DNA of 6,301 nucleotides from an uncultured bacterium. Lineage in GTDB: Bacteria > Chloroflexota > Anaerolineae > JACIWP01. Position numbers and translations under genes: made by a program. Below, piece by piece: positions 1-5,972 of the stretch. Every line of letters begins with the position of its first letter. The stretch's first letter is position 1. Location: contig CAIQJD010000625.1 of NCBI GenBank assembly GCA_903872005.1, positions 1 through 6,301 of the forward strand. The letters are read 5' to 3'. The notes under the pieces were generated by a model that saw only the letters and a list, made by a program, of their open reading frames with translations, was not told where the DNA came from and ran no database searches.

Positions 1-3
1 CTA

Positions 4-32
4 TTGACTCTATGCTGAGTCTGCCGTAGAAT
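4..32 (+). promoter_or_regulatory. Sigma-70-type promoter at the left edge
   Basis: TTGACT at 4-9 and TAGAAT at 27-32 are separated by 17 bases, the ideal spacing for a housekeeping sigma factor. Transcription would start near 39, about 70 bases ahead of the first plausible start codon (108). The gene it drives is probably the small cysteine-rich protein at 108-476. The match is by eye only, and the upstream context lies outside the window. Confidence 0.5.
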
Positions 33-107
33 AGCAGTAGATTGGTGTAGAGAGCCGGTTGCCGCCGGAATGCCGGCGCGTTCATTCGCACTGGAAGGGT
101 CCAATTG

Positions 108-476
108 ATGCTGTCACAGTTCTCATGCGACAGAGCCGTCTATCGTATCGTGCCACACGGCGCTTCATATCTCGATGCAAGCGAAATGCTCTGCGCGCCA
201 TTCCAGGAAGGCTGTGTGATGGCAATCGTCGGCTTCCTGGCTTGCCCACGCGGCTGCGGCGCTACGATCTACTGGGCGCTGACGCGCGAAGCGGCGGAGT
301 ACAAAGAACAATTCCTCCTGTATCTGAACCAGCTCCTGTCATGGACATCATGCCCGGAACACAGCCAGGCATGCAGCCCGCGCGTCGCTGTGCAGGCCGA
401 CGCCGAATGGTGCGCCCTCCCCTCCTCATCAGCGGTGATGGCCGGCGGCCGGCGATACCGCAATCTCTACGAATAG
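108..476 (+). CDS. Cysteine-rich hypothetical protein, 122 aa
   Basis: I do not recognise this protein. The ATG at 108 is chosen because GGAAGGG (93-99) lies 8 bases upstream; a TTG immediately before it (105) is a less likely start. The product has eight cysteines in 122 residues (7, 29, 36, 46, 50, 82, 89, 102), including a CPRGC pair at 46-50. There is a moderately hydrophobic stretch around 36-56 and a helical, charged segment around 57-78. The last 40 residues are low in recognisable structure. No clear signal peptide or catalytic motif is visible. Codon use in the first 80 codons looks like real GC-rich coding sequence, and a promoter lies upstream at 4-32, so a monocistronic gene is plausible. 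A competing frame (59-511, TTG start) is arginine-rich and looks like a shadow. It could still be a decayed gene or chance reading frame. Confidence 0.45.
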   Translation: MLSQFSCDRAVYRIVPHGASYLDASEMLCAPFQEGCVMAIVGFLACPRGCGATIYWALTREAAEYKEQFLLYLNQLLSWTSCPEHSQACSPRVAVQADAEWCALPSSSAVMAGGRRYRNLYE

Positions 477-502
477 ACGCCGAGCGCCGGGCGCGTGGCG
501 TC
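476..502 (+). terminator. Possible terminator hairpin after the small gene
   Basis: GACGCC (476-481) pairs with GGCGTC (497-502). Inside it, GCGC (484-487) pairs with GCGC (491-494) around a CGG loop, with a two-base internal bulge on each side. The stem begins on the last base of the preceding stop codon. Only short T runs follow (ATTTGACTTT), so termination strength is uncertain. It sits directly before the next promoter, where a terminator would be expected. Confidence 0.4.
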
Positions 503-507
503 GACAT

Positions 508-535
508 TTGACTTTCCGGCGGCTTCCCCTATAAT
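508..535 (+). promoter_or_regulatory. Strong sigma-70-type promoter of the GntR operon
   Basis: TTGACT (508-513) and a perfect TATAAT (530-535) are spaced by 16 bases. The predicted transcription start is near 542, giving a leader of about 47 bases to the ATG at 589. Because the ATG at 538 falls before or at this predicted start, it cannot normally be translated from this transcript, which supports 589 as the real start of the regulator. The promoter probably serves both the regulator and the transaldolase-like gene. Confidence 0.75.
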
Positions 536-551
536 AAATGACATACCGCAT

Positions 552-563
552 ATCGTATACTAT
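552..563. promoter_or_regulatory. Putative GntR/FCD operator (GTATAC palindrome)
   Basis: ATCGTATACTAT is palindromic at 10 of 12 positions and has the form AT-N-GTATAC-N-AT. Known VanR-type FCD regulators bind sites of this shape, and the GntR family in general prefers GT...AC cores. It lies about 10 bases downstream of the predicted transcription start, where a bound repressor would block initiation or clearance. A partial extra arm, CATACC, lies at 542-547. Autoregulation by the GntR protein encoded directly downstream is the natural inference. Confidence 0.55.
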
Positions 564-588
564 TACGCCGGCCAGGAGGGACACCGAC

Positions 589-1329
589 ATGTCGGTCCCC
601 GGTCGCCTGCCCAGCAACGATGAAACCTACGAAGACCGGCCGCGCCTGGACGTCATGCTCTTACGCGCCGGGCCGGCGCGCATTGTGCGCCAGAGCCTCA
701 GCGAGCAGGCCGCCCAGGCTGTCCGCGCTCGCATCTACGCGCTCCAATTGCCCCCCGGCACACGCCTGGTGATTGATGACTTGGCCGCCGAGCTGGGCGT
801 CAGCCGCACGCCGGTGCGCGAAGGCTTGCGCCAGTTGGTTGCCGAAGGTCTGGTCACGTACGACGGCAACAGTTACGTGGTCACCAGCTATTCCCGCCAT
901 GACATCATTGATCTCTTCGCCATCCGCCAGGCCCTAGAAGTGCTGGCCGCCTCGCAAGCCGCCGAACGCATGCCGGCCGAAGCCATCCGCGACCTGCGGG
1001 CGCGCTGTGAAGAAGGGCGGACCCGCATCGCCGCCGGCGACGCGGAATACCTCATCACCCTGGACATGGATTTTCACAATGGCATCGCCGAGGGCACCCA
1101 AAACGGCCGGCTGAAGAGTCTGCTTGCCAGCCTGCAAGAACAAGCCTGGCTCATCCGGCGCTGGGGCTTCTTGCCCAAGCTCATCGAATTCGTAGAAACG
1201 ATCACGGTCGCAGAACACCTCGCCGTCCTCGACCGCCTGCTGGCGCGCGATAGCGCCGGCGCAGCCCGGCTCATGGAAGAACACCTGCGCCTGGGCCAAC
1301 AGCGCACGCTCAAATGGTTGAAACTATAG
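589..1329 (+). CDS. GntR-family transcriptional regulator, FCD subfamily
   Basis: This is a 246-residue DNA-binding regulator, normal length for the FadR/FCD branch of GntR. The winged helix-turn-helix spans about residues 36-100, with the recognition region LAAELGVSRTPVREGL (65-80) followed by VAEGLV. The ligand-binding FCD domain spans about 105-240. It shows the family pattern DMDFHNGIAEGTQN (159-172), EH at 209-210, ARD at 219-221 and EEH at 230-232. D159 or D161, H163, H210 and H232 are the likely metal ligands that help hold a carboxylate effector. The start at 589 is chosen over the in-frame ATG at 538 because AGGAGG (574-579) lies 9 bases upstream, and because 538 lies at or before the predicted transcription start. 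It most likely senses a small carboxylate or sugar acid and represses its own promoter and the downstream transaldolase-like gene, 64 bases away. The effector is unknown. Confidence 0.9.
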   Translation: MSVPGRLPSNDETYEDRPRLDVMLLRAGPARIVRQSLSEQAAQAVRARIYALQLPPGTRLVIDDLAAELGVSRTPVREGLRQLVAEGLVTYDGNSYVVTSYSRHDIIDLFAIRQALEVLAASQAAERMPAEAIRDLRARCEEGRTRIAAGDAEYLITLDMDFHNGIAEGTQNGRLKSLLASLQEQAWLIRRWGFLPKLIEFVETITVAEHLAVLDRLLARDSAGAARLMEEHLRLGQQRTLKWLKL

Positions 1330-1350
1330 CCCACACGACCCCAACCCGGT

Positions 1351-1372
1351 TATCTGTACGCTCTATCTGTAC
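1351..1372 (+). repeat. Tandem 9-bp direct repeat before the aldolase gene
   Basis: TATCTGTAC occurs at 1351-1359 and again at 1364-1372, 13 bases start to start, in the 64-base gap between the regulator and the transaldolase-like gene. I see no promoter hexamers in this gap. The repeat lies just before the AAGGAGG-type ribosome binding site (1378-1383). It could be a binding site for a second regulator, an RNA element, or chance. Confidence 0.4.
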
Positions 1373-1393
1373 CCTGAAGGAGGCGACTCAGAA

Positions 1394-3130
1394 ATGACAA
1401 AGACCACCAGTCTGGAGAATACTTTGCGCGAGCGCATCGCGGAAGAACGCGCTCGCGAGCAGACCATCACTGCCGAGGGCGTCTATCAACGCATCGCCGC
1501 CGGCAACATCATCGCCGCCACTGGCACGCTGCTATTCCATACGAAGCCGGCCATCTTCGTTGCCAAACTCCAGGACGTCCTGACGAAAGTCACGGAGCTT
1601 TACCCGAATGGCGACGCCGGCCTGCAGAAGAATATCCTCAACTTCCTGGTCAAGCTGGCTATTGACCTGAACACCTTCGTGCCCCAGTGGATCTTGAGTG
1701 AGGGGCTGTCGGACTCCGCCATCGCTGCCACCGCCGAAAGGGTCAGCGCCACCCTGGCAACCCTGGAGAGGCTGGGCGGCGCAGCGCCGGCCGCAGTGAT
1801 CGCCGACACCCGCAACGAAGCCATCGCCCGCATCAAAGCCGAAGGCATCGCCGACAACGCGCAAGTCATCGCCCTGACCGATCAGCTTTTGGGCAAGTCG
1901 CTGGCGACCTACGTGACCAACATCTCGACCGAGATCAATGCCAGCAACCTGATCGAAGCGGCGCGCGCCAACCTGGCCGGCAAGATGGAGACCGAACTGG
2001 GCAACGACTACGCTGCCTTCCTGCAGTACACCATCTGGCAGGGCGCATCCTTCGTCACCACCAACCCGGTGCTGATCAAGATGGCCTGGGACATTGATCC
2101 GGCCCACTGGAACGCCCAGGTAGACGGCATGATCCGCGGCAAATATGCGCCGGCCGACCTGAAAACCATCCTGGCCGACACGCCGGAGACCGTCCAGAGC
2201 GCCATCACCGCCATCAACTCCCTGGTGACCATGTCCGTCGTCGAAGAGAACTGCCGGCTCCTGCGCGACATCTTCCTGGTGACCGCCGGCCAGCGCGGCT
2301 ATGTCAGCCTGCAAGTCAATCCCAAGAATCACTCCGACGGGGCAGCCATGGTCTCCGAAGCGCGCACCCTCTACGCGGACCTGGAACGGCGCTTCGCCGG
2401 CGTGCCCAACGTCGTCTTCAAGCTGCCGGCCACGGCCGGCGGCCTCTACGCCGCCGAAAAGCTCACCGAAAAAGGCATCGGCGTCAACATCACCGTCAAC
2501 TTCGCCGTCTTCCAGGAACTGGGCTTTGGCGAGGTTCTGGATCGCGGCCACGCCCTGGTCAGCTACCTGGCCCTGATGAACGGGCGCATGTCCTTCCCGG
2601 TGCGCGATGACCTGAAGGCCCACGATGTCCCCGGCGGCGTAGATGCGGCCCGCTGGGCCGGCGTCGAAGTCGCCCGCAAATCCTATCATGGCCTCTACGA
2701 CCCGAAAGACAAGGGCGGCCTGGGCATTGATACGAAGCGGGTGCGCCTCCTCATCGCCTCGTTGCGTATCTATGGCGACTGGCTCCCCGACATCTCCGAG
2801 CTGTGGGGCTGCCCGGTCATCACCATCTTCCCCAATGTCCGGCGCTCGTGGGACAGCCACCCGCGCGAGTGGGAACCCTGGTCGGTGCTCGGCATCACCC
2901 CGCCCGGCGATCTGGCGGTCATGCTCAAGAGCGAGATCTTCCGCCAGGCCTGGTGGATGCCCGGCGACGCCGAAGATGCCAGGCCGGCGCGCGTCCTGAC
3001 CCTCGATCCCGGCGACGCCGAAGATCTGGCGAAATGGCCGCCGATCGCCCAGACCCTGGGGCAGTTCATTGACCTGTACGATCAGATGGGCCAACTGGTG
3101 CTGGGGCGCATGAAGGCCCTGGCCGCATAA
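1394..3130 (+). CDS. Transaldolase-family protein with long N-terminal region
   Basis: This 578-residue protein belongs to the Schiff-base transaldolase/fructose-6-phosphate aldolase family. Typical members have about 210-380 residues, so it is unusually long. The barrel signatures run in order: SFVTTNPVLI (219-228), GYVSLQVNP (302-310), VFKLPAT (341-347) with K343 as the likely catalytic lysine, GIGVNITVNFAVFQ (361-374), and LRIYGDWLPDISELWGCPVI (457-476). Residues 1 to about 205 are charged and helical, with no family I can name. Where transaldolases have a catalytic glutamate (E96 of E. coli TalB), this protein has Q307, as in fructose-6-phosphate aldolase. It may therefore act as an aldolase that cleaves or joins a dihydroxyacetone-type unit rather than transferring it. 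AGGAGG (1378-1383) lies 10 bases before the ATG. The gene probably shares a transcript with the upstream GntR gene. The substrate is unknown, and the location is presumably cytoplasmic. Confidence 0.85.
   Translation: MTKTTSLENTLRERIAEERAREQTITAEGVYQRIAAGNIIAATGTLLFHTKPAIFVAKLQDVLTKVTELYPNGDAGLQKNILNFLVKLAIDLNTFVPQWILSEGLSDSAIAATAERVSATLATLERLGGAAPAAVIADTRNEAIARIKAEGIADNAQVIALTDQLLGKSLATYVTNISTEINASNLIEAARANLAGKMETELGNDYAAFLQYTIWQGASFVTTNPVLIKMAWDIDPAHWNAQVDGMIRGKYAPADLKTILADTPETVQSAITAINSLVTMSVVEENCRLLRDIFLVTAGQRGYVSLQVNPKNHSDGAAMVSEARTLYADLERRFAGVPNVVFKLPATAGGLYAAEKLTEKGIGVNITVNFAVFQELGFGEVLDRGHALVSYLALMNGRMSFPVRDDLKAHDVPGGVDAARWAGVEVARKSYHGLYDPKDKGGLGIDTKRVRLLIASLRIYGDWLPDISELWGCPVITIFPNVRRSWDSHPREWEPWSVLGITPPGDLAVMLKSEIFRQAWWMPGDAEDARPARVLTLDPGDAEDLAKWPPIAQTLGQFIDLYDQMGQLVLGRMKALAA
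2960..3025 (+). repeat. In-frame 18-bp direct repeat in the aldolase C-terminus
   Basis: CCCGGCGACGCCGAAGAT occurs exactly at 2960-2977 and at 3008-3025. The copies start 48 bases (16 codons) apart and in the same frame, so both encode PGDAED (523-528 and 539-544). They lie after the last recognisable barrel motif. This may be a small duplication or convergence through codon bias. Confidence 0.7.
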
Positions 3131-3158
3131 CGGCGACTTCTTCCATCCTCCGTTTGAC

Positions 3159-3194
3159 GCGGGGCCAGACCGGGTAATGCCGGCCTGGCCCCGC
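3159..3194. terminator. Hairpin between convergent genes, likely two-way terminator
   Basis: GCGGGGCCAG (3159-3168) pairs perfectly with CTGGCCCCGC (3185-3194). Inside, CCGG (3170-3173) pairs with CCGG (3180-3183) around a six-base loop, giving a very stable stem of 10 plus 4 pairs. It lies in the 84-base gap between the stop codons of the transaldolase-like gene and the convergent aminotransferase. Neither side has a good U tract, so classic intrinsic termination is not assured. It could instead stop readthrough by pausing or protect 3' ends. Confidence 0.6.
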
Positions 3195-3214
3195 TCAGTT
3201 CCCGGCTAGGACCG

Positions 3215-4549
3215 TTAAGAGACGAGCCGGCGGAACGCCTGCTTGCCCAGCTCCGATTCCAACCGCGCCGCCAGATCCTGCTTGACTAACGCGTCCTTGA
3301 CCAGCTCCAGAATCTCGTTCCAGCGCGGCTTCAATTCCTCCAGATCGGCCGCCGTATGCGCCCACGACATGTGGCTCCCCGGCGCGGGGAAGATGCCGCG
3401 CTTGTTGCACTCCTGCACCCAATAGGTCGCCATGAGCTTGGCGACCTGCGGGTCATCCAGATGCCAGTTGAGGCCAAAGTTGCAGGAGAAGCCCTCGAAG
3501 CGCGCCGGCACTTCCCACTTCTGCGCCAGCGCGTTGAAGGCATCCATATACGTCTGGCCCATCTTCCACAGATAGGGATGCACCTGCCGGCGCTTGTACT
3601 CGCGCACCGTCGCCAGGGCCGACGTGGCCGTGATCGGGTCCGACCAGTAGGTCGAGCTGATGAAGAGGCTGGCGGCGCACGCCATGATCTCCTTCTTGCC
3701 GGTCACCGCGCCGAAGGGATAACCATTGGAGATGGCCTTGGCGAAAGTCGCCATGTCGGGCGTAACGCCAAAGAGGCCCTGCGCGCCGGCGATGTCCAGC
3801 CGGAAGCCGGTCACCACCTCATCAAAGATCAAGACGACGCCATGCCGCGTCGCCAGATCGCGCACCCCTTGCAGGTAGCCCGGCTTCGGCTCCGTCGAGC
3901 GCGCCGCTTCCATGATAATGGCCGCCACCTGCCCCTTGTTGCTCTCCAGGACTTCCTCCAACGAGGCGAGGCTCTCCCACTCGAAGGGGATGGCAGTGCC
4001 GGCCAGGCCCTTGGGCACGCCGGCCGGCTCGATGCCCGGCAACAGATAGTCGTTCAGCGTGGCGGAAGAGCGCAGATTCGCCGCCAGATACCAGTCATGC
4101 CAGCCGTGGTAGCCGCAGAAAGCGATCTTGTCGCGGCCGGTATAGGCGCGCGCGATGCGGATGGCAATGACGTTGGCCTCGCCGCCGCCTTTGCAGTAGC
4201 GCACCATCTCACAGCACGGGATCGTCTTGACCAGCTCTTCGGCCAGCTCCAGCTCCACCTGCGAGCTGACGCTGGGCGCCGGCCCGCGTCGGATCGCCGC
4301 GATGACGGCGTCATCCACCACGTCATCGGCATAGCCCAGGACATTCGCGCCGACAGCCATCTGCAAGTCAATGTACTCGTTGCCATCCACGTCCCAGAAC
4401 CGGCAGCCCTTCGCCCGTTCGGCGTAATAGGGCGTGACGCCGAAGGCGTAGCGATCCGGCCGGCGCGAGATGAGCTGCGTCCCACCCGGGATCACCTCCA
4501 TCGCGCGTCGATACAACTCATAGGACTTATCTACACCGTGCGGCCGCAT
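3215..4549 (-). CDS. Class III aminotransferase, glutamate-1-semialdehyde type
   Basis: This is a 444-residue PLP enzyme of fold type I, class III, close in layout to glutamate-1-semialdehyde aminomutase (about 430 residues). Visible motifs are PGGTQLISRRP (21-31), VDGNEYIDLQMAVGANVLGY (54-73), the cofactor-phosphate loop KGGGEAN (120-126), GYHGWHDWY (146-154), LIFDEVVTGFR (240-250) with D243 contacting the pyridine nitrogen, and ATFAKAISNGYPFGAVTG (267-284) with K271 as the Schiff-base lysine. Heme-pathway enzymes usually have GTEA where this one has GGEA, and no heme genes are nearby. An amino-group transfer on a catabolic or sugar-like substrate is more likely than heme synthesis. The start at 4549 is preferred over an in-frame ATG at 4570 because the complement of CCTCCT (4556-4561) forms AGGAGG 6 bases upstream. 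It is convergent with the aldolase gene and divergent from the dipeptidase unit. I see no clear promoter for it. Confidence 0.88.
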   Translation of the reverse strand: MRPHGVDKSYELYRRAMEVIPGGTQLISRRPDRYAFGVTPYYAERAKGCRFWDVDGNEYIDLQMAVGANVLGYADDVVDDAVIAAIRRGPAPSVSSQVELELAEELVKTIPCCEMVRYCKGGGEANVIAIRIARAYTGRDKIAFCGYHGWHDWYLAANLRSSATLNDYLLPGIEPAGVPKGLAGTAIPFEWESLASLEEVLESNKGQVAAIIMEAARSTEPKPGYLQGVRDLATRHGVVLIFDEVVTGFRLDIAGAQGLFGVTPDMATFAKAISNGYPFGAVTGKKEIMACAASLFISSTYWSDPITATSALATVREYKRRQVHPYLWKMGQTYMDAFNALAQKWEVPARFEGFSCNFGLNWHLDDPQVAKLMATYWVQECNKRGIFPAPGSHMSWAHTAADLEELKPRWNEILELVKDALVKQDLAARLESELGKQAFRRLVS

Positions 4550-4608
4550 TCTCTTCCTCCTCAAGCGCAAATTGCGGGCGAGTCACGCGCAGCCGTCCCC
4601 ATCACCCT

Positions 4609-4637
4609 TTGCCAAATCGTCCTGACGATGGTATGAT
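4609..4637 (+). promoter_or_regulatory. Sigma-70-type promoter of the dipeptidase unit
   Basis: TTGCCA (4609-4614) and TATGAT (4632-4637) are spaced by the ideal 17 bases. Transcription would start near 4644, leaving about 27 bases to the ATG at 4671. It lies in the divergent region between the aminotransferase and the 78-residue gene. Confidence 0.65.
4616..4629. promoter_or_regulatory. Palindrome inside the promoter spacer, possible operator
   Basis: ATCGTC and GACGAT form a perfect 6-bp inverted repeat around a two-base CT centre. The whole element falls between the -35 and -10 hexamers of the promoter at 4609-4637. A dimeric regulator bound here would block RNA polymerase. It differs from the GTATAC-type site in front of the GntR gene, so if it is an operator the binding protein is probably another one. 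Confidence 0.4.
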
Positions 4638-4670
4638 GCGCCGGCGCAAATCGCCACGGGAGCGCGTGTC

Positions 4671-4907
4671 ATGTCTGATTCTCACCGCGAAAGCGATTCC
4701 TGTCAAGAAGAACGGGCGCTGCAAGAGGGCGTCCAGCAGATCGTAGTCAGCCGCGAGCGCACGCCGCGCAATCCCCGTTGGCAGCGCGCCTGGTGGCGCA
4801 CCCTGGAACGCTACAATGCCCGGCTGACGGCGCTGCGCCAGGAAGCCGGCGCGCCCGAGGACGCCGCCGCCGAGTCCCCAGCGAAAGGACCCGCAGACTG
4901 CCCATGA
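4671..4907 (+). CDS. Orphan 78-aa protein coupled to the dipeptidase
   Basis: I do not recognise this protein. It is hydrophilic and strongly charged, with no membrane segment or signal peptide. Residues 1-20 are Ser/Glu-rich. Residues 30-57 form a likely basic amphipathic helix rich in Arg and Trp (NPRWQRAWWRTLERYNARL at 34-52). The last 20 residues are Ala/Pro/Glu-rich and probably disordered. GGGAG (4658-4662) lies 8 bases before the ATG, and a good promoter lies upstream. Its TGA overlaps the ATG of the dipeptidase in the arrangement ATGA (4904-4907), so the two are translationally coupled and probably function together. It could be a partner or regulator of the enzyme, or simply a translated leader. 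A longer reading of the dipeptidase frame covers part of this gene but looks like a shadow. Confidence 0.65.
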   Translation: MSDSHRESDSCQEERALQEGVQQIVVSRERTPRNPRWQRAWWRTLERYNARLTALRQEAGAPEDAAAESPAKGPADCP

Positions 4908-5908
4908 CTTTCGACTATACCCTCTCCGAGCCGGCGCGCCGGCTGCACCAGGAAGCCATCATTTTCGATGGGCACACCGACTGCCTGCTGGACATCCTGG
5001 CCGGCGAACGCGCCTGGGACAAAGATGAAGGCAAGGGCCAGTTAGACCTGCCGCGCCTGCGCGCCGGCGGCGTCACCGCGCAGATCTTCGCCGCGTTCGT
5101 GGAGCCGGCTCAACGCCACGACGCCCCCGGCGAAGTCCTGCGGATCCTGGAGACGGCGCACGACCTCCTTGACCGCTGGCCGGCCGACATGCTCCTGGCG
5201 CGCCGCGCCGGCGACGTGCGCCGCGCCAAGTCCGAAGGCCGGATCGCCGCTGTCCTGAGCCTGGAGGGCGCCGAAGGCGTGCGCACGGACCTGACCCTGT
5301 TGCGCGCTTTCTATCGTCTGGGGGTGCGGAATATTGGCCTGACGCACAACGACCGCAATCTGGTCGCCGATGGCGTGGGCGAGGGGCGCACGGCCGGCGG
5401 GCTGACGGAGTTCGGCGTCCGGCTGGTGGCCGAAATGCGCCGGCTGGGGATCATGCTGGATGTGGCGCACCTGGCGCCGGCCGGCGTGGCGCAGGTCTTC
5501 CAGATCTATGAGGGGCCGGTCGTCGTCTCACATGGCAACGCCAAGGCCATCTGCGACCACCGGCGCAACCTGACCGACGCCCAGCTAGAGCAGCTTGCCC
5601 GCAGCGGCGGCGTCATCGGCGTCACCTTCGTGCCATCTTTCATCGCGCCCAACCGGGCCGACGCCACCCTGGAGAAGCTCCTCGATCACGTAGACCATAT
5701 CGTCAAAGTGATCGGCATAGATCATGTCGGCCTCGGCTCCGACTGGGACGGCATCGGCGATCCGATCTCGCCGGCCTTCCCGCAGCATGTCGGCGACACG
5801 CCGGCCTTCACCGCCGGGCTGCTGCGCCGGGGCTACCGCGAGGCCGACGTCCGAAAGTTCCTGGGCGAGAACTGGCTGCGCGTCTTCAGCCGGGTCTGCG
5901 GAGAATAG
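4904..5908 (+). CDS. M19-family membrane dipeptidase-like metallohydrolase
   Basis: This 334-residue protein is a complete member of the peptidase M19 (renal/membrane dipeptidase) family, close to the usual 320-400 residues. These binuclear zinc enzymes hydrolyse dipeptides, often with a D-residue at the C-terminal side. All expected metal and active-site residues are present: HTD (H24, D26), the bridging E121 in SLEGAEG, H189 in MLDVAHL, H210 in VVVSHGNAKA, the adjacent arginines R220/R221, and D280 in HVGLGSDWDG. There is no signal peptide or transmembrane helix despite the family name, so it is probably cytoplasmic. The ATG at 4904 is chosen because the family alignment begins just after it (DGHTD at 22-26) and because it overlaps the upstream stop codon by four bases. 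A weak AAAGGA (4884-4889) lies 14 bases upstream, so coupling probably drives its translation. It may process a peptide or N-acyl amino compound in the same pathway as the aminotransferase. Confidence 0.9.
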   Translation: MTFDYTLSEPARRLHQEAIIFDGHTDCLLDILAGERAWDKDEGKGQLDLPRLRAGGVTAQIFAAFVEPAQRHDAPGEVLRILETAHDLLDRWPADMLLARRAGDVRRAKSEGRIAAVLSLEGAEGVRTDLTLLRAFYRLGVRNIGLTHNDRNLVADGVGEGRTAGGLTEFGVRLVAEMRRLGIMLDVAHLAPAGVAQVFQIYEGPVVVSHGNAKAICDHRRNLTDAQLEQLARSGGVIGVTFVPSFIAPNRADATLEKLLDHVDHIVKVIGIDHVGLGSDWDGIGDPISPAFPQHVGDTPAFTAGLLRRGYREADVRKFLGENWLRVFSRVCGE

Positions 5909-5926
5909 CGGCGCGCCAATGCCTGT

Positions 5927-5955
5927 TTGAGTGGTCTTACCGACTGTGGTATACT
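5927..5955 (+). promoter_or_regulatory. Sigma-70-type promoter of the MNT/HEPN pair
   Basis: TTGAGT (5927-5932) and TATACT (5950-5955) are spaced by 17 bases. The predicted start near 5961-5962 is only about 11 bases from the ATG at 5973 and falls on the AGGAGG (5961-5966), so the leader would be very short. The core GTATAC seen here overlaps the -10 and is not counted as an operator. Confidence 0.6.
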
Positions 5956-5972
5956 CCGGCAGGAGGTAGCGT

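Noticed and set aside
59..511. A 150-residue frame from a TTG start overlapping the small cysteine-rich gene
   Set aside because: Arg/Pro-rich shadow-like composition, no good ribosome binding site, non-ATG start.
538..588. Upstream ATG at 538 as start of the GntR gene
   Set aside because: It lies at or before the predicted transcription start and covers the operator-like palindrome; 589 has AGGAGG at 9 bases.
1532..3094. A 520-residue open frame antisense to the transaldolase-like gene
   Set aside because: It mirrors the real gene in GC-rich DNA, has no family motif, and the sense strand has clear transaldolase signatures and a ribosome binding site.
1394..3130. Assigning the transaldolase-like gene to the sulfoquinovose (sulfo-transaldolase) pathway
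   Set aside because: None of the accompanying isomerase, transporter or glycosidase genes of that pathway are seen, and the protein is far longer.
3215..4549. Naming the aminotransferase hemL
   Set aside because: No heme genes nearby and the phosphate-loop and GYHG motifs differ from HemL.
3356..4636. A 426-residue plus-strand open frame across the aminotransferase
   Set aside because: Composition is Arg/Ala/His-rich as expected for a shadow frame; the minus strand carries all class III aminotransferase motifs.
4778..4903. A 42-residue N-terminal extension of the dipeptidase
   Set aside because: It overlaps the 78-aa gene, is Arg-rich, and M19 homology begins after the ATG at 4904.
5949..5954. 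GTATAC as a second GntR operator before the MNT gene
   Set aside because: It overlaps a -10 hexamer and lacks the flanking AT positions of the site at 552-563; likely coincidence.
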